Positions 15,318-23,843 of a stretch of 64,000 nt of DNA are shown here, piece after piece (within the stretch, counting starts at the first letter, position 1; every line of letters starts with the position of its first letter). Position numbers and translations under genes: made by a program. The notes beneath the pieces were generated by a model that did not search any database, had not been told where the DNA came from, and saw only the letters and a program-made list of their open reading frames with translations. The stretch is taken from contig NZ_OY829944.1 in assembly GCF_963556105.2 (NCBI RefSeq), positions 1,585,501 through 1,649,500 of the forward strand. The letters run 5' to 3'. Origin of the DNA: an uncultured Tolumonas sp. GTDB taxonomy: Bacteria; Pseudomonadota; Gammaproteobacteria; Enterobacterales; Aeromonadaceae.

Positions 15318-16050
15318 AATTTATTAGATGGGATCATTCCACAAAAAATCAGCAAAATAGTCTTTTTTACGGAAAAATCTACTAGCGGCAAAGGCGGAAT
15401 TTATCCGTATTTCATGCTGCCTGAATGGTCTCTTTAACGAAGGAGGACGCTACCGCAGGACCATGCTAAGACGATCTCGAGCTGTCAATAATGACAGATG
15501 TTTCCATCCTACTCCCATTGGCCATTGGTTTCAAAAGATTAGCGATAGAACACGTTGGTTTTTTAGTGCGTGGACTGACTAACTTAGCAGCTAAGAAAGG
15601 TTCTATTTCCATTGTCACAATCGTTGAGTTCCAGAGCAGTGGCTAATTCTGGTGGCTCAAGCTCAATTCCTGACTTAGCATTTATGGTTTTTATTGGCAT
15701 CAAATGAGGCTTTTGTCTTTGTTTGACATGAATAGACAGCATTAATGCGACTAGACTGAATGCTGTGGTGGTAAATAAGTCTGGTTATATGATCCCCGTA
15801 AATTAAGTTGTGATGTTGTGACAATATCTTGTCATCAGCGCTAAATTCTAGTCCGCAAAACAGTTTTCATTTTTGTGCTAAAATTAAACTAATATTTAAA
15901 ATGCCTCATAACAAATAATCTAACCCATTCAATGAACTGCACGGTCTGTGCCACATCTTTACCTATATATTAAGCGTCAATCACTTAACGGATGCGGTGA
16001 TTGATATAACTGCACTAGCAAAGCATCTCCCTCCCAAAGGAGAATCGATC
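15318..16050. other. Region without a convincing gene
   Basis: Some 730 bp that should hold attI and intI if the array were complete. I find no integron integrase motif on either strand. A 51-codon plus-strand frame (15491-15646, MTDVSILLPLAIGFKRL...) has no ribosome binding site and no recognised family. The last 100 bp before the cupin gene probably contain its promoter. Confidence 0.5.
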
Positions 16051-16437
16051 ATGCGAATAGCCAAAGATGATGTGGACGTCAAGATGAATATCTCGGGTGC
16101 TGTGATCCGTCAGCAAACAGATTTCGGCGATGCAAGTGGTTTAGGCAAGATCAGTGGCGAATATTTCACTCTCGCCGCTGGTGTTGACACAACCCCTTTG
16201 TTCCAAGGGTTGGAGGGCAATTTATGCCAGTGTCCTCATTGGGGCTTTGTCCTCCGTGGCCAACTCACTACTACTGATGCGGAAGGTACACAAGAAACGG
16301 TTAAAGCAAATGATCTTTTCTACTGGCCGCCTGGGCACAATGTAAAGGTTGATGTTGACGCCGAAATTATCATGTTCAGTCCCCAGCATGAGCACAGCCA
16401 TGTTATTGACCACATGATAAAGATGGTCAACGGTTAG
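16051..16437 (+). CDS. Cupin-domain protein
   Basis: 128 aa. ATG 16051 has AAAGGAG 7 nt upstream; an upstream GTG at 15997 has no such site. Single cupin barrel: the PLFQGLEGNLCQCPHWGFVLRG stretch (about 55-75) fits cupin motif 1 in a Cys/His-rich form, and NDLFYWPPGHNVKV (about 88-101) fits motif 2 with the usual PPGH. The C-terminus is His-rich (SPQHEHSHVIDH). Likely binds a metal. A methyltransferase gene follows 54 bp downstream on the same strand, so the two probably form an operon acting on one small molecule; substrate unknown. Confidence 0.75.
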   Translation: MRIAKDDVDVKMNISGAVIRQQTDFGDASGLGKISGEYFTLAAGVDTTPLFQGLEGNLCQCPHWGFVLRGQLTTTDAEGTQETVKANDLFYWPPGHNVKVDVDAEIIMFSPQHEHSHVIDHMIKMVNG

Positions 16438-16491
16438 TGTTCAATCTAACACTGTTCGGCAACTGCAATTAATAGGCGTCGAGGGGGAGCA

Positions 16492-17322
16492 ATGCTGAAT
16501 CAAGTAAACGAAGCAATCCAGACGCATTACAGCCGCCTAGATGTGGGAGGTGTCATTTTAGCGGCTCTGGAAAAGGTAGGTAAAGACTTAGACCACCTCA
16601 CACCGGAAGACTTGGCACCTGTTGATGAGTTTCATATTCGGGGTCGTGCTGCGACACTTGAGCTGGCTCGTGCCGCTGGTCTTGATGCAAATAAACATGT
16701 TCTAGATGTTGGTTGCGGTATTGGCGGGACTTCGCGATGTCTTTCTCGGGAATTTGGTTGCCGTGTCACTGGCATTGATCTCACAGACGAATACTGCCTT
16801 GCTGCTGCCATGTTATCGAGCAAAGTTGGGCTCGCGGATCTGGTTGACTATCACCAGGGGGATGCTACCGATTTGCCGTTTGATGACAACATGTTCGATG
16901 TCGTCTGGACGGAGCACGTGGCGATGAATATTCCCGATAAAACTAAGCTGTATCAGGAACTGCGGCGGGTTTTAAAACCTAGTGGAACGCTCGCGATCTA
17001 CGACGTATTAGCCGGCCCTTCTGGTACAGTCCTGTTTCCCGTCCCATGGGCTCGCACGCCGGATACGAGTTTCCTCGTGCAGCCGAACGAGTTACGCAAG
17101 CTTCTTGAAGACGTCGGATTTACCATTTCCGAATGGTCAGACACCACTGAGGCGGCGCGAGAGTGGTTTATGTCTCTGGCCGAGAAAATACGAAAAGAAG
17201 GCTTTCCGCCCCTTGGGTTTCATCTGCTTTTAGGTAGTGATTTTCAAGCAATGGCGCAAAATCAGGGGAGAAATCTTCAGGAGGGGCGGATTGTTCTTGG
17301 GCAAGTTGTCGCAAGAAAATAG
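16492..17322 (+). CDS. SAM-dependent class I methyltransferase
   Basis: 276 aa; ATG 16492 preceded by GAGGGGGAG. Rossmann-fold methyltransferase motifs in order: VLDVGCGIGGTSR at about 71-83 (motif I, SAM binding), VTGIDLTDEY at about 92-101 (motif II), GDATDLPFDDNMFDVVWTEHVAMNI at about 121-145 (motif IV region) and LKPSGTLAIYDV near 165. Overall pattern is like sarcosine/dimethylglycine- or sterol-type small-molecule methyltransferases. Pairs with the cupin gene just upstream. The hairpin terminator of the dispersed repeat (17374-17399) follows 50 bp after the stop. Substrate not predictable. Confidence 0.85.
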   Translation: MLNQVNEAIQTHYSRLDVGGVILAALEKVGKDLDHLTPEDLAPVDEFHIRGRAATLELARAAGLDANKHVLDVGCGIGGTSRCLSREFGCRVTGIDLTDEYCLAAAMLSSKVGLADLVDYHQGDATDLPFDDNMFDVVWTEHVAMNIPDKTKLYQELRRVLKPSGTLAIYDVLAGPSGTVLFPVPWARTPDTSFLVQPNELRKLLEDVGFTISEWSDTTEAAREWFMSLAEKIRKEGFPPLGFHLLLGSDFQAMAQNQGRNLQEGRIVLGQVVARK

Positions 17323-17362
17323 GTGTTATCTAAGTAGCGTGTGCATGGTGCCAACACAAGTC

Positions 17363-17455
17363 GCATAAACAAAAAGACCACTGATTTCTCAGTGGTCTTC
17401 TAGCTAGAATATCGTTGATTTACCGTAAGTTGGCATAAGCTTCTAATGGAAAAAC
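17363..17455. repeat. Dispersed module-junction repeat R1 (short copy) with terminator
   Basis: Starts GCATAAACAAAAAG, then the hairpin AAGACCACTGA-TTTC-TCAGTGGTCTT (17374-17399), then AGCTAGAATAT...GTAAGTTGGCATAAG. It matches R2 (19137) and R3 (33628) over about 90 bp. The hairpin with T-rich flank would terminate the methyltransferase transcript. Confidence 0.75.
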
Positions 17456-17524
17456 GATGATCCTTTCACTATTTGGATCTGTTGGATATTAGCTTTACCT
17501 TGAATAATGATCACACCAAGGTGT

Positions 17525-17607
17525 CAGGCGCTATATTGGCGAGGCTGGCAAGTCGTTCTGAGGTTGCCTGACCGAGACCTTATGTACTGCCAGTGATAAA
17601 AACGTAA
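17525..17607 (-). pseudogene. Short-chain dehydrogenase N-terminal remnant
   Basis: On the minus strand the frame VFITGST, TAA, GLGQATSERLASLAN is legible. This is the nucleotide-binding start of an SDR (TGxxxGxG) with an in-frame stop inside the motif and no downstream body. It is a fossil, followed on its right by a TetR-type palindrome. Confidence 0.6.
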
Positions 17608-17679
17608 TGCAAAAAGATGAATACAGATATATGTTTCCCTTAGACCAATCTTTCTTGTTATTTTCTGAATTGAAGCAAT

Positions 17680-17691
17680 GACCGCTCGGTC
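17680..17691. promoter_or_regulatory. TetR-family operator-like palindrome GACCGCTCGGTC
   Basis: Perfect 5-bp arms GACCG/CGGTC around CT. GACCG-type palindromes are common operators of TetR repressors. It sits upstream of the SDR remnant, so it may be all that is left of its regulation. Confidence 0.5.
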
Positions 17692-17716
17692 TGTTAACAA
17701 GAGTGGCTAATAGATG

Positions 17717-18418
17717 TCAGCGCGGATGCTGTATTTGCGCTAATTTATCTGTAATAAAATGCTTGCGATTCACCATCTTAATAGCCAGCTTTTCGCTACC
17801 ATCATTTAGTAGAATTGTGTTTCTGATGGCTTCGTCAGCGATCCTGCTAACACGGGCTAAAGCATCAATTAACTGTAATTCACTCATTGAACCAAACAGT
17901 TCATATGCATGACGATTATCTTGCTGGGTTCTTAAGGTATCAATTTCATTGACGTCATCACTAAATGCTTTGCCTTTGGGATCACCACAGGCTCTAAATA
18001 GCAAAGCACCACCAATATCGATGGTGAGAACTTTCTCATTCAAGACCCCCTGATTATCTCCGTGCAATCCAAGCGCATCCCAATTGGCGGTCCACGCATG
18101 AACTGCAAACCATTGCTGAGCTTGTCGGCGCTCATTTTCAGAAAATTGAGCAAGATTTTGCTTATCTAATTTTTCCCAGAGAGTCGCGACTTGGTTCTGT
18201 TCAACAGTAGGGATATAGGTAAGGGTTGGCGCACCAGCGAGTTGATAAAGCTTTGCCGCAATCCATTCATTCTTAGCAAGCATGGGCGATTCCAACTCTT
18301 TCACATAATAACGTTGTTCATTATCGTCTTCGAAAATACCAGCAAAATTACTACCAAGTTGGCCGCCGACCAGTCTCATGATTGACGTATCTATCGGCTG
18401 CAAAATCGGGTTATTCAT
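17717..18418 (-). CDS. Kinase-like protein paired with a dual-specificity phosphatase
   Basis: 233 aa from ATG 18418 (MNNPILQPI), which overlaps the phosphatase stop by 8 nt; a longer frame to 18478 lies wholly inside the phosphatase gene. Seen: a glycine-rich loop LGSNFAGIFED (about 21-31), a lysine in YYVKELES (about 39-46), NEWIAAKLYQLAG, then HAWTANWDALGLHGDN (about 115-130) and a metal-binding-like DIGGALLFRA (about 142-151). This order (G-rich loop, Lys, D-x-N, D-x-GG) suggests a protein-kinase or PI-kinase/HipA-like fold. Substrate unknown. Coupling to a phosphatase suggests opposing activities on one target. Function is inferred from motif order only. Confidence 0.65.
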   Translation of the reverse strand: MNNPILQPIDTSIMRLVGGQLGSNFAGIFEDDNEQRYYVKELESPMLAKNEWIAAKLYQLAGAPTLTYIPTVEQNQVATLWEKLDKQNLAQFSENERRQAQQWFAVHAWTANWDALGLHGDNQGVLNEKVLTIDIGGALLFRACGDPKGKAFSDDVNEIDTLRTQQDNRHAYELFGSMSELQLIDALARVSRIADEAIRNTILLNDGSEKLAIKMVNRKHFITDKLAQIQHPR

Positions 18419-18971
18419 CCATGATCGCCTTCGTTGCGCGCACCGCAGAAAGTTGTCCCGGCGTTTCAATAGCACCATGTCGGTGATGTCTCACCAAGCG
18501 AATAGCTTCTACAGGTTCCATGCCTAATTCCACTAAAAGACGACTCGCGATCATACCCGCCCGGCCTAAACCACCTTTACAGTGCACCAGTATATTTTCT
18601 TTGGCTCGTAACCGATTTCGAATAATTTTCCCTTCTTCCTGCCAACGAGCTTCAAATTGCTGATCTGGCACAGAAAAGTCTTTGATAGGGAGATGGATCC
18701 AATGCATGCCACGTTTTGTCACTTCTTGTCCTAATTCAGTGACTTTTAATGTACGCAGTTCATCAGACTCCATTAGAGTTAAAACAATGCTGGCATTCCA
18801 TGCCTCAATAATATCTAAATCTGCTTGGAGATCTCTTTCCCAGATACCGGTTACTGCATATCGATCATATTTACCTGGGCAAAAGGTGATCCCGATAAAT
18901 CCAAAACTTTCATTGGCTCGCACTTCTGCAATTTTCAGAGGATGTGTATGGCTAGTTCTTATTAACGTCAT
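18411..18971 (-). CDS. Dual-specificity/CDKN3-like protein phosphatase
   Basis: 186 aa; ATG 18971 preceded by AAAGGA. The cysteine phosphatase signature HCKGGLGRAGMIASRLL at about residues 130-146 fits HCx5R with catalytic Cys, and the upstream Asp in LPIKDFSVPD (about 95-104) fits the general-acid loop. Overall length and spacing match KAP/CDKN3-like phosphatases found sporadically in bacteria. It is the first gene of a two-gene overlapping unit with the kinase-like gene 17717-18418. Cytosolic; target unknown. Confidence 0.85.
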   Translation of the reverse strand: MTLIRTSHTHPLKIAEVRANESFGFIGITFCPGKYDRYAVTGIWERDLQADLDIIEAWNASIVLTLMESDELRTLKVTELGQEVTKRGMHWIHLPIKDFSVPDQQFEARWQEEGKIIRNRLRAKENILVHCKGGLGRAGMIASRLLVELGMEPVEAIRLVRHHRHGAIETPGQLSAVRATKAIMDE

Positions 18972-19136
18972 TGCATTCCTTTCCCAATAAATAAGAACGT
19001 TTATAGCAGACTAAAGAATCCCCATGTCTTAGCGTTGATACGGGTCAATTCTCTGGATAATTTAGATCAATAAATATCAAAAAACAGAGGTCAGAAATTG
19101 GTGTGGAATGAGATTTGGCGTTCAACTAACGCAAAA

Positions 19137-19400
19137 GCGCCATATACAAAAAGACCACTGATTTCTCAGTGGTCTTTTCACTAAAAAATTGACGTTTCAA
19201 CCAAAAGTTGACATAAACGATTGTTATAAATCAATAAGCTATATTTTACTTATAAATCATAAAATGGCATAAATAGACCATAAGATGGCATAACATTTTT
19301 GCTATAAATTTTCAGTGAAATTCAATAACGTAATTTTGTAACATCTATGTCTACACCTGCAATTCGGTCATGGCTCGCTGAATCTTTTATGCCCCTTTCC
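19137..19400. repeat. Dispersed module-junction repeat R2
   Basis: GCGCCATATACAAAAAG, hairpin AAGACCACTGA-TTTC-TCAGTGGTCTT (19151-19176), then an AT-rich stretch with repeated GACATAA/GGCATAA motifs at about 19211, 19265 and 19286, then GTGAAATTCAATAACG. It is co-linear with R3 (33628-33870) over about 240 bp. The flanks 19018-19136 and 19401-19560 hold no gene that I can see. Confidence 0.75.
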
Positions 19401-19560
19401 GCGTTAGCCACCTAGCATAAATTTAAATTCGGCATCGAATATTAAGCAAACTTTTGTAATATGGGATGTTGTGGGTATTTGAATGTGGCATCAATGCATC
19501 ACTCCAAAATTTAATACATCAAGCAGTCAGCTTATACGTTCGCGCAGAAATAGAGAGGAT

Positions 19561-20436
19561 CTATCTGAGTTTGAGCTTTGCGATATCTTTAGAGGGTGGG
19601 GCGCCAAAAAAGCTGGCATATTCGCGGCTGAATTGAGCTGGGCTTTCGTAACCGACCCCAAAGGCGACGGACGTAATGTTTCCCTCACCAGCTAACAAGG
19701 AGTAGCGGGCATTCAGCAGCCGTATGCGTTTTTGAAACTGCAACGGACTCAGGGCTGTGACGGCTTTAAAATGCCGGTGAAAGGCAGAGACACTAAGGGC
19801 TGCCATTTCTGCCAACTCTTCAATCCGAACCGATTTTTGAAAGTTCGTACGCAACCAGTTAACCGCTACACCAACACGAGCAAGTGCCGCATCTGGTGTG
19901 GCTATATCACGCAGCATCCACCCAAGCGGGCCTTGTAATACTCTGAATAAGATTTCTCGCTCATACACGGGTGACAACGCAGCGATTTCATCTGGCTTAT
20001 CCATTAAACCTAACATTCTACGCCAGGCATCTAATAACTCATGGGTAACAGGCGCGACAGAAAAGCCTGAGCTGTAAAGAGCCCCTCCAGCAGGTTTAGG
20101 CAAATCCGCAATCAACGTTGCGATCACTTTGGGTTCAAGCGTCAGGCTGACAGCAAGATAAGGTTTACCTTCTGCAGAGGGATAGACTTGCCCAACAGCA
20201 GGTAAGTCGACTGACATGACAAAATAAGTCGCAGGATCATAATGATAGGTCTGTTCCCCCACCGACATGGTTTTACTACCAGTCAGAATAAGGTTCAGCA
20301 TTGGCTCATACACTGCCGCCAACAGATGCTCAGGTATTCGGCCCTGCACCATGGCAACGCGGGGAATACCGGTTTCTGTTCTTCGGTTTTCTGCTCTGGC
20401 AGCCAGCTGCCGCAGTTCGTTTAGGATCATGTTCAT
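19561..20436 (-). CDS. AraC-family transcriptional regulator
   Basis: 291 aa from ATG 20436 (MNMILNELRQLA), the usual start of this subfamily; an extension to 20550 adds a spurious hydrophobic leader. The N-terminal cupin-like domain has VYEPMLNLILTGSKTM and YFVMSVDLPAVGQV (AraC_N subfamily). The C-terminus carries two HTH motifs, around RIEELAEMAALSVSAFHRHFK and ITSVAFGVGYESPAQFSREY. It is divergently transcribed from the SDR gene at 20571, which it probably regulates together with the VOC protein. Confidence 0.88.
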   Translation of the reverse strand: MNMILNELRQLAARAENRRTETGIPRVAMVQGRIPEHLLAAVYEPMLNLILTGSKTMSVGEQTYHYDPATYFVMSVDLPAVGQVYPSAEGKPYLAVSLTLEPKVIATLIADLPKPAGGALYSSGFSVAPVTHELLDAWRRMLGLMDKPDEIAALSPVYEREILFRVLQGPLGWMLRDIATPDAALARVGVAVNWLRTNFQKSVRIEELAEMAALSVSAFHRHFKAVTALSPLQFQKRIRLLNARYSLLAGEGNITSVAFGVGYESPAQFSREYASFFGAPPSKDIAKLKLR

Positions 20437-20570
20437 AGGCTTTGACTTTGTCACACCCAAAGTGGTGATGCAAGCCAAAAGCAGAAACAGGCAAGTTTTG
20501 GAGAGTATTGTGATCGCAGGATTTTTGTTTACAGGCCATGATGATTTCAACTAAACAACAGGAGCGCTGC

Positions 20571-21314
20571 ATGAAAATAGTGATCATCACAGGCAGTAGT
20601 CACGGTATCGGTGCCGCAACGGCAATCGCCTGCGCAAAACGCGGTATGGGCGTTATTGTTACTTACCACAACAGCCCGCAGGCTGCAGAGCAAGTTGTTC
20701 AAATGATTGAGCAACAAGGTGGCAAGGCAGTCGCATTGAAACTTAATGTTGCGGATAGTTCATCGTTTGAGGCGTTCAAAGATACTGCACTATCAGCATT
20801 AAAACGGCAGTGGCAAAGAGTAAGTTTTGATTATCTGGTTAATAACGCGGGTTATGGTCTGTTTAACCCGATTGAAACGGTCACCGAAGCTGAATTCGAT
20901 GGCCTTTTTAATGTTCATCTGAAAGGACCATTTTTTCTTACCCAAACGTTGTTACCTCTGATGGCTGATGGTGGCCATATAGTCAACCTGACCAGTGCAA
21001 CCACACGTTGTGCTTTTGCTGGAGTGGCGCCTTATGCCGCTTTTAAAGGCGGGCTTGAGGTACTGACCCGCTATATGGCGAAAGAGTTAGGAACGCGACA
21101 GATCCGGGCAAATTCCATTTCTCCTGGTCCTATCCGTACTGAATTAGGTGGTGGTCTGAATGATGAGTTTGAAGCTCTGCTCTCGTCCATGACCGCACTT
21201 AGCCGGGTTGGTGAACCCGAAGAGGTTGGCAGTGTGATTGCCAGTTTATTAGGTGATGACAACCGTTGGGTGAATGCGCAAAACATTGAAGTGTCTGGCG
21301 GTTACTTGATTTAA
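20571..21314 (+). CDS. Short-chain dehydrogenase/reductase (SDR)
   Basis: 247 aa; ATG 20571 follows AGGAG by 7 nt. Classical SDR motifs: TGSSHGIG (about 7-14) for cofactor binding, NNAG (about 92-95), catalytic Ser in NLTSATT (about 139-145) and YAAFK (about 157-161; Y-x3-K), and PGPIRTE. It oxidises or reduces an alcohol/ketone with NAD(P); substrate unknown. Lies between a divergent AraC regulator and a co-directional VOC protein. Confidence 0.9.
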   Translation: MKIVIITGSSHGIGAATAIACAKRGMGVIVTYHNSPQAAEQVVQMIEQQGGKAVALKLNVADSSSFEAFKDTALSALKRQWQRVSFDYLVNNAGYGLFNPIETVTEAEFDGLFNVHLKGPFFLTQTLLPLMADGGHIVNLTSATTRCAFAGVAPYAAFKGGLEVLTRYMAKELGTRQIRANSISPGPIRTELGGGLNDEFEALLSSMTALSRVGEPEEVGSVIASLLGDDNRWVNAQNIEVSGGYLI

Positions 21315-21354
21315 AGCCGCTCTGTTTAGTTTCTGTGAATGTTAAGAGGTGTTT

Positions 21355-21768
21355 ATGCTGGACCATGTATTTCTAACGGTAAGCGATATTGAACGCTCGG
21401 TGGCTTTTTATGAAGCGGTGCTGCCACATCTTGGGATCCTTGCTCGTCACAATTATGACGGCAAAGATGGGCCAGCTGGTCATCCTGATCTGAAAGGTTT
21501 TGGCGCAAACGGCCGGATGTTTTTCTGGCTCAAACAAGGCGTACCCCATGCTGAAGCTGTTCATCTGGGTTTTATTGCTCACAACAAAGCGGAAGTTCAT
21601 GCTGCCTATGATGCAGCAATAGTTCATGGCGCTACGATTCATCATGCTGCAGGTGGTGCGCCGGGCTCACGTTTACACTACGACCCAAACTATTATGCAG
21701 CGAACCTGCTTGACCCAGACGGGTACAGTCTGGAGTTTGTGTATAAAAACTGGCAGCACAAAGAATGA
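21355..21768 (+). CDS. VOC/glyoxalase-bleomycin resistance superfamily protein
   Basis: 137 aa; ATG 21355 with AAGAGG upstream (a GTG at 21349 is less likely). Starts MLDHVFLTVSDIERSVAFYEAVL, the standard VOC first module, with a metal-type His at position 4, and ends YYAANLLDPDGYSLEFVYK, the closing module with conserved Asp-Pro-Asp-Gly and Glu. Likely a small-molecule dioxygenase or isomerase-like protein; no substrate evidence. It follows the SDR gene by 40 bp and overlaps the next start by 4 nt. Confidence 0.87.
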   Translation: MLDHVFLTVSDIERSVAFYEAVLPHLGILARHNYDGKDGPAGHPDLKGFGANGRMFFWLKQGVPHAEAVHLGFIAHNKAEVHAAYDAAIVHGATIHHAAGGAPGSRLHYDPNYYAANLLDPDGYSLEFVYKNWQHKE

Positions 21769-22244
21769 ATTCATTATTGATTTACGGCGCCAGCGGTTAT
21801 ACCGGCCGTATGGCTGCCGGATATGCAAAAGCTGCAGGACTGAATGTGATAGCTGCAGGACGTGACCCGTCAAAAATAACCAGAGTGGCAACAGAACTGG
21901 GGATCAGCTCAAAAGTGTTTTCTCTGGACGATGAAAAAGTAATTGATCAGGCACTAGCAGGCGTCAGCGTTATTCTGAACTGTGCTGGGCCCTATCACAG
22001 AACAGCAAAAGCACTGATGCACGCTTCACTCCGTACAGGTTGTCACTATCTGGATATGGCGGCGGAGCTGGATAGTTATCAGTTGGCTGAACAACTTGAT
22101 GCCGAAGCAAAAGCGGTCCATTTATCTAACGGAGACGTCTTAACATTCTCATTTCCAGAGGAAGGTGCAATAGAAAGCTTTTTAACGACTCATTGCATGA
22201 TCGTCAGGTTGTACCAGCAATTGCATGGTGCCAACCAAAACTAA
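21765..22244 (+). pseudogene. Truncated saccharopine dehydrogenase-like (enoyl reductase) protein
   Basis: 159 aa, about 40% of the family length (typically 350 aa or more). Residues 1-118 match the Rossmann start: LLIYGASGYTGRMAAGYA, NCAGPYHRTAKALMHASLRTGCHYLDMAAE. After about residue 125 the family sequence is lost (VHLSNGDVLTFSF...) and the frame ends. The ATG overlaps the stop of the VOC gene (ATGA), so the original operon is preserved but the gene is deleted internally or at its 3' end. Probably inactive. Confidence 0.7.
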
Positions 22245-22364
22245 ACAGCACTTAGTTTTAGGTGTGGCACCATTTCAGATGTTCTATAGAAGAATAATCA
22301 ACTTCTGTCGTTTATTGAAATATCGGTTAAGTAATGAACAACATCATTTCTATGGCTCTTGTGG

Positions 22365-23828
22365 TCATTCAGTTTTCCAGCTTCCGCCCAAAGCGCGGAT
22401 CAAATCTACTGTTGTGCGAGCACGCTCTGCTTCCAACTGAATATTGCTGCGTTGCTGTAGCAGAACGCTGCGATCCGCATCCATCACATTGAGATAGCCA
22501 ACAGATCCTTCACGATACTGCTGTTTTGATAGTGCTGCGCTACGTTGTGCCGACGCTAAGGCATCACTCTGCGTTTGTATCTGACTGTGTAGTAGACGCA
22601 ATTGGGCTAGATCGTCTTCTACTTCTCGGAAGGCCTGCAATGCTGTCTGCCGATAATTAGACACTTGCTCGGCATACGCGCCTTTGGCCAAATCAACGCC
22701 AGCACGCCGTGCTCCGCCATCGAATAATGGTAAGGAGAGTGCAGTGCTGCCAAGCGGGCCAGCAACGAAGGTGCGACTGCTCCATTTGAAGAGATCTGAC
22801 AAATCAGCTGATTCGAAGCCAAAGCCTCCCGTCAGATTAAGACGCGGAAAGTACGCTGCGCGCGCGGCACCAATACGAGCATTGGCCGCAGCCATGGAGC
22901 GTTCGGCGGCCGCAATATCTGGCCGACGTTCCAGCAAAGTAGAAGGCAGGCCAACTGGAATTTGCAGATTTATCGGCTGCAAAGGGCTGGGAGGAAGATT
23001 GAACTCTGCAGGTGTCTTTCCCAGCAGAATCGCGAGACTGTGCTCGGCGACTGCACGCTGGCGTGCCACTCCCAGTGACTCGTTGCGGGCCTGCGCCAGT
23101 TCGGTTTGTGCCTGCGTCAGTTCCAGCTCGCTGATGTCTCCTTCATTGAAGCGGTGCTGGATAAGTCGAGTGGTTTCTTCTCGCAGACGCAGGGTGTCTG
23201 CATACACCGAGCTCATCGCGTCGAGTTCGCGCAGTGAGAAATAATTCTGCGCAACATCAGCCTGAATCGTAAGTTTGAGTGAAAGGAAGAGCGCTTCACT
23301 TTGTTCACGTGTAGCGGTGGCTGCATCTACGTTTGAGCTGATCCGACCGAAAAGATCTGGCTCGTAGGCCACCGTTCCTTGTGCACGCCAAAGCGTGGAT
23401 ACCTCGGTGTGAGCATCCGGAGCAAGCCCCAGAGAGGCAGGTGAGGGGCGTTGGCGAGTCACTCCTGTACCAACACCGAGTTGCGGGAAATATTCAGCAC
23501 GCGCATTTTGTACCTGCGCACGGGCTTGCAGCAGACGAGCCATCCCAGCCTGTAGATCTTGATTGGCGGCTGCAGCCTCAGCTTCCAGCTGATTCAGTTG
23601 TGCGTCACCAAAGACCGTCCACCATTCGCCACGAGCTTGGGATTCGGTAGGGGCGGCGGTCTTCCATTGTGGATCAGCAGGCAGTTCCTTGAAAGCGGGT
23701 GGAGTAGCTACTGCGGGGCGCTCATAGTGTGGAGCCAGAGAGCATCCTGTTGCAGACAAGAGCGCCATGAATAGTGGCAGGCTATGCTGCAGAACACTTC
23801 GTGCAGGGGTTGATGATAAATGGATCAT
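22365..23828 (-). CDS. RND efflux outer-membrane factor (NodT/OprM family lipoprotein)
   Basis: 487 aa from ATG 23828 (AGGA 8 nt upstream). A lipobox LSATGC near residue 28 predicts an outer-membrane lipoprotein. The two OEP repeats are visible: YFPQLGVGTGV and YFPRLNLTGGFG, with SALFLSLKLTIQADVAQNYF and FREVEDDLAQLRLL. It forms the outer-membrane channel of a tripartite pump. Third gene of the operon, 15 bp after the RND gene. The order MFP-RND-OMF with a divergent LysR mirrors MexEF-OprN. GC is higher than in neighbouring modules, suggesting a separate origin. Confidence 0.93.
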   Translation of the reverse strand: MIHLSSTPARSVLQHSLPLFMALLSATGCSLAPHYERPAVATPPAFKELPADPQWKTAAPTESQARGEWWTVFGDAQLNQLEAEAAAANQDLQAGMARLLQARAQVQNARAEYFPQLGVGTGVTRQRPSPASLGLAPDAHTEVSTLWRAQGTVAYEPDLFGRISSNVDAATATREQSEALFLSLKLTIQADVAQNYFSLRELDAMSSVYADTLRLREETTRLIQHRFNEGDISELELTQAQTELAQARNESLGVARQRAVAEHSLAILLGKTPAEFNLPPSPLQPINLQIPVGLPSTLLERRPDIAAAERSMAAANARIGAARAAYFPRLNLTGGFGFESADLSDLFKWSSRTFVAGPLGSTALSLPLFDGGARRAGVDLAKGAYAEQVSNYRQTALQAFREVEDDLAQLRLLHSQIQTQSDALASAQRSAALSKQQYREGSVGYLNVMDADRSVLLQQRSNIQLEAERARTTVDLIRALGGSWKTE

Positions 23829-23843
23829 AGTGTTTTCCTGCAA

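Noticed and set aside
15491..15646. 51-codon plus frame MTDVSILLPLAIGF...
   Set aside because: No ribosome binding site or family; possibly a gene tail from an old insertion, but not supportable as a gene.
15318..16050. Search for an integron integrase or its remnant
   Set aside because: No tyrosine-recombinase motif was found on either strand.
22684..23244. 186-codon plus frame inside the outer-membrane factor gene
   Set aside because: Shadow of the minus-strand gene in GC-rich DNA; low-complexity Arg/Ser/Ala composition.
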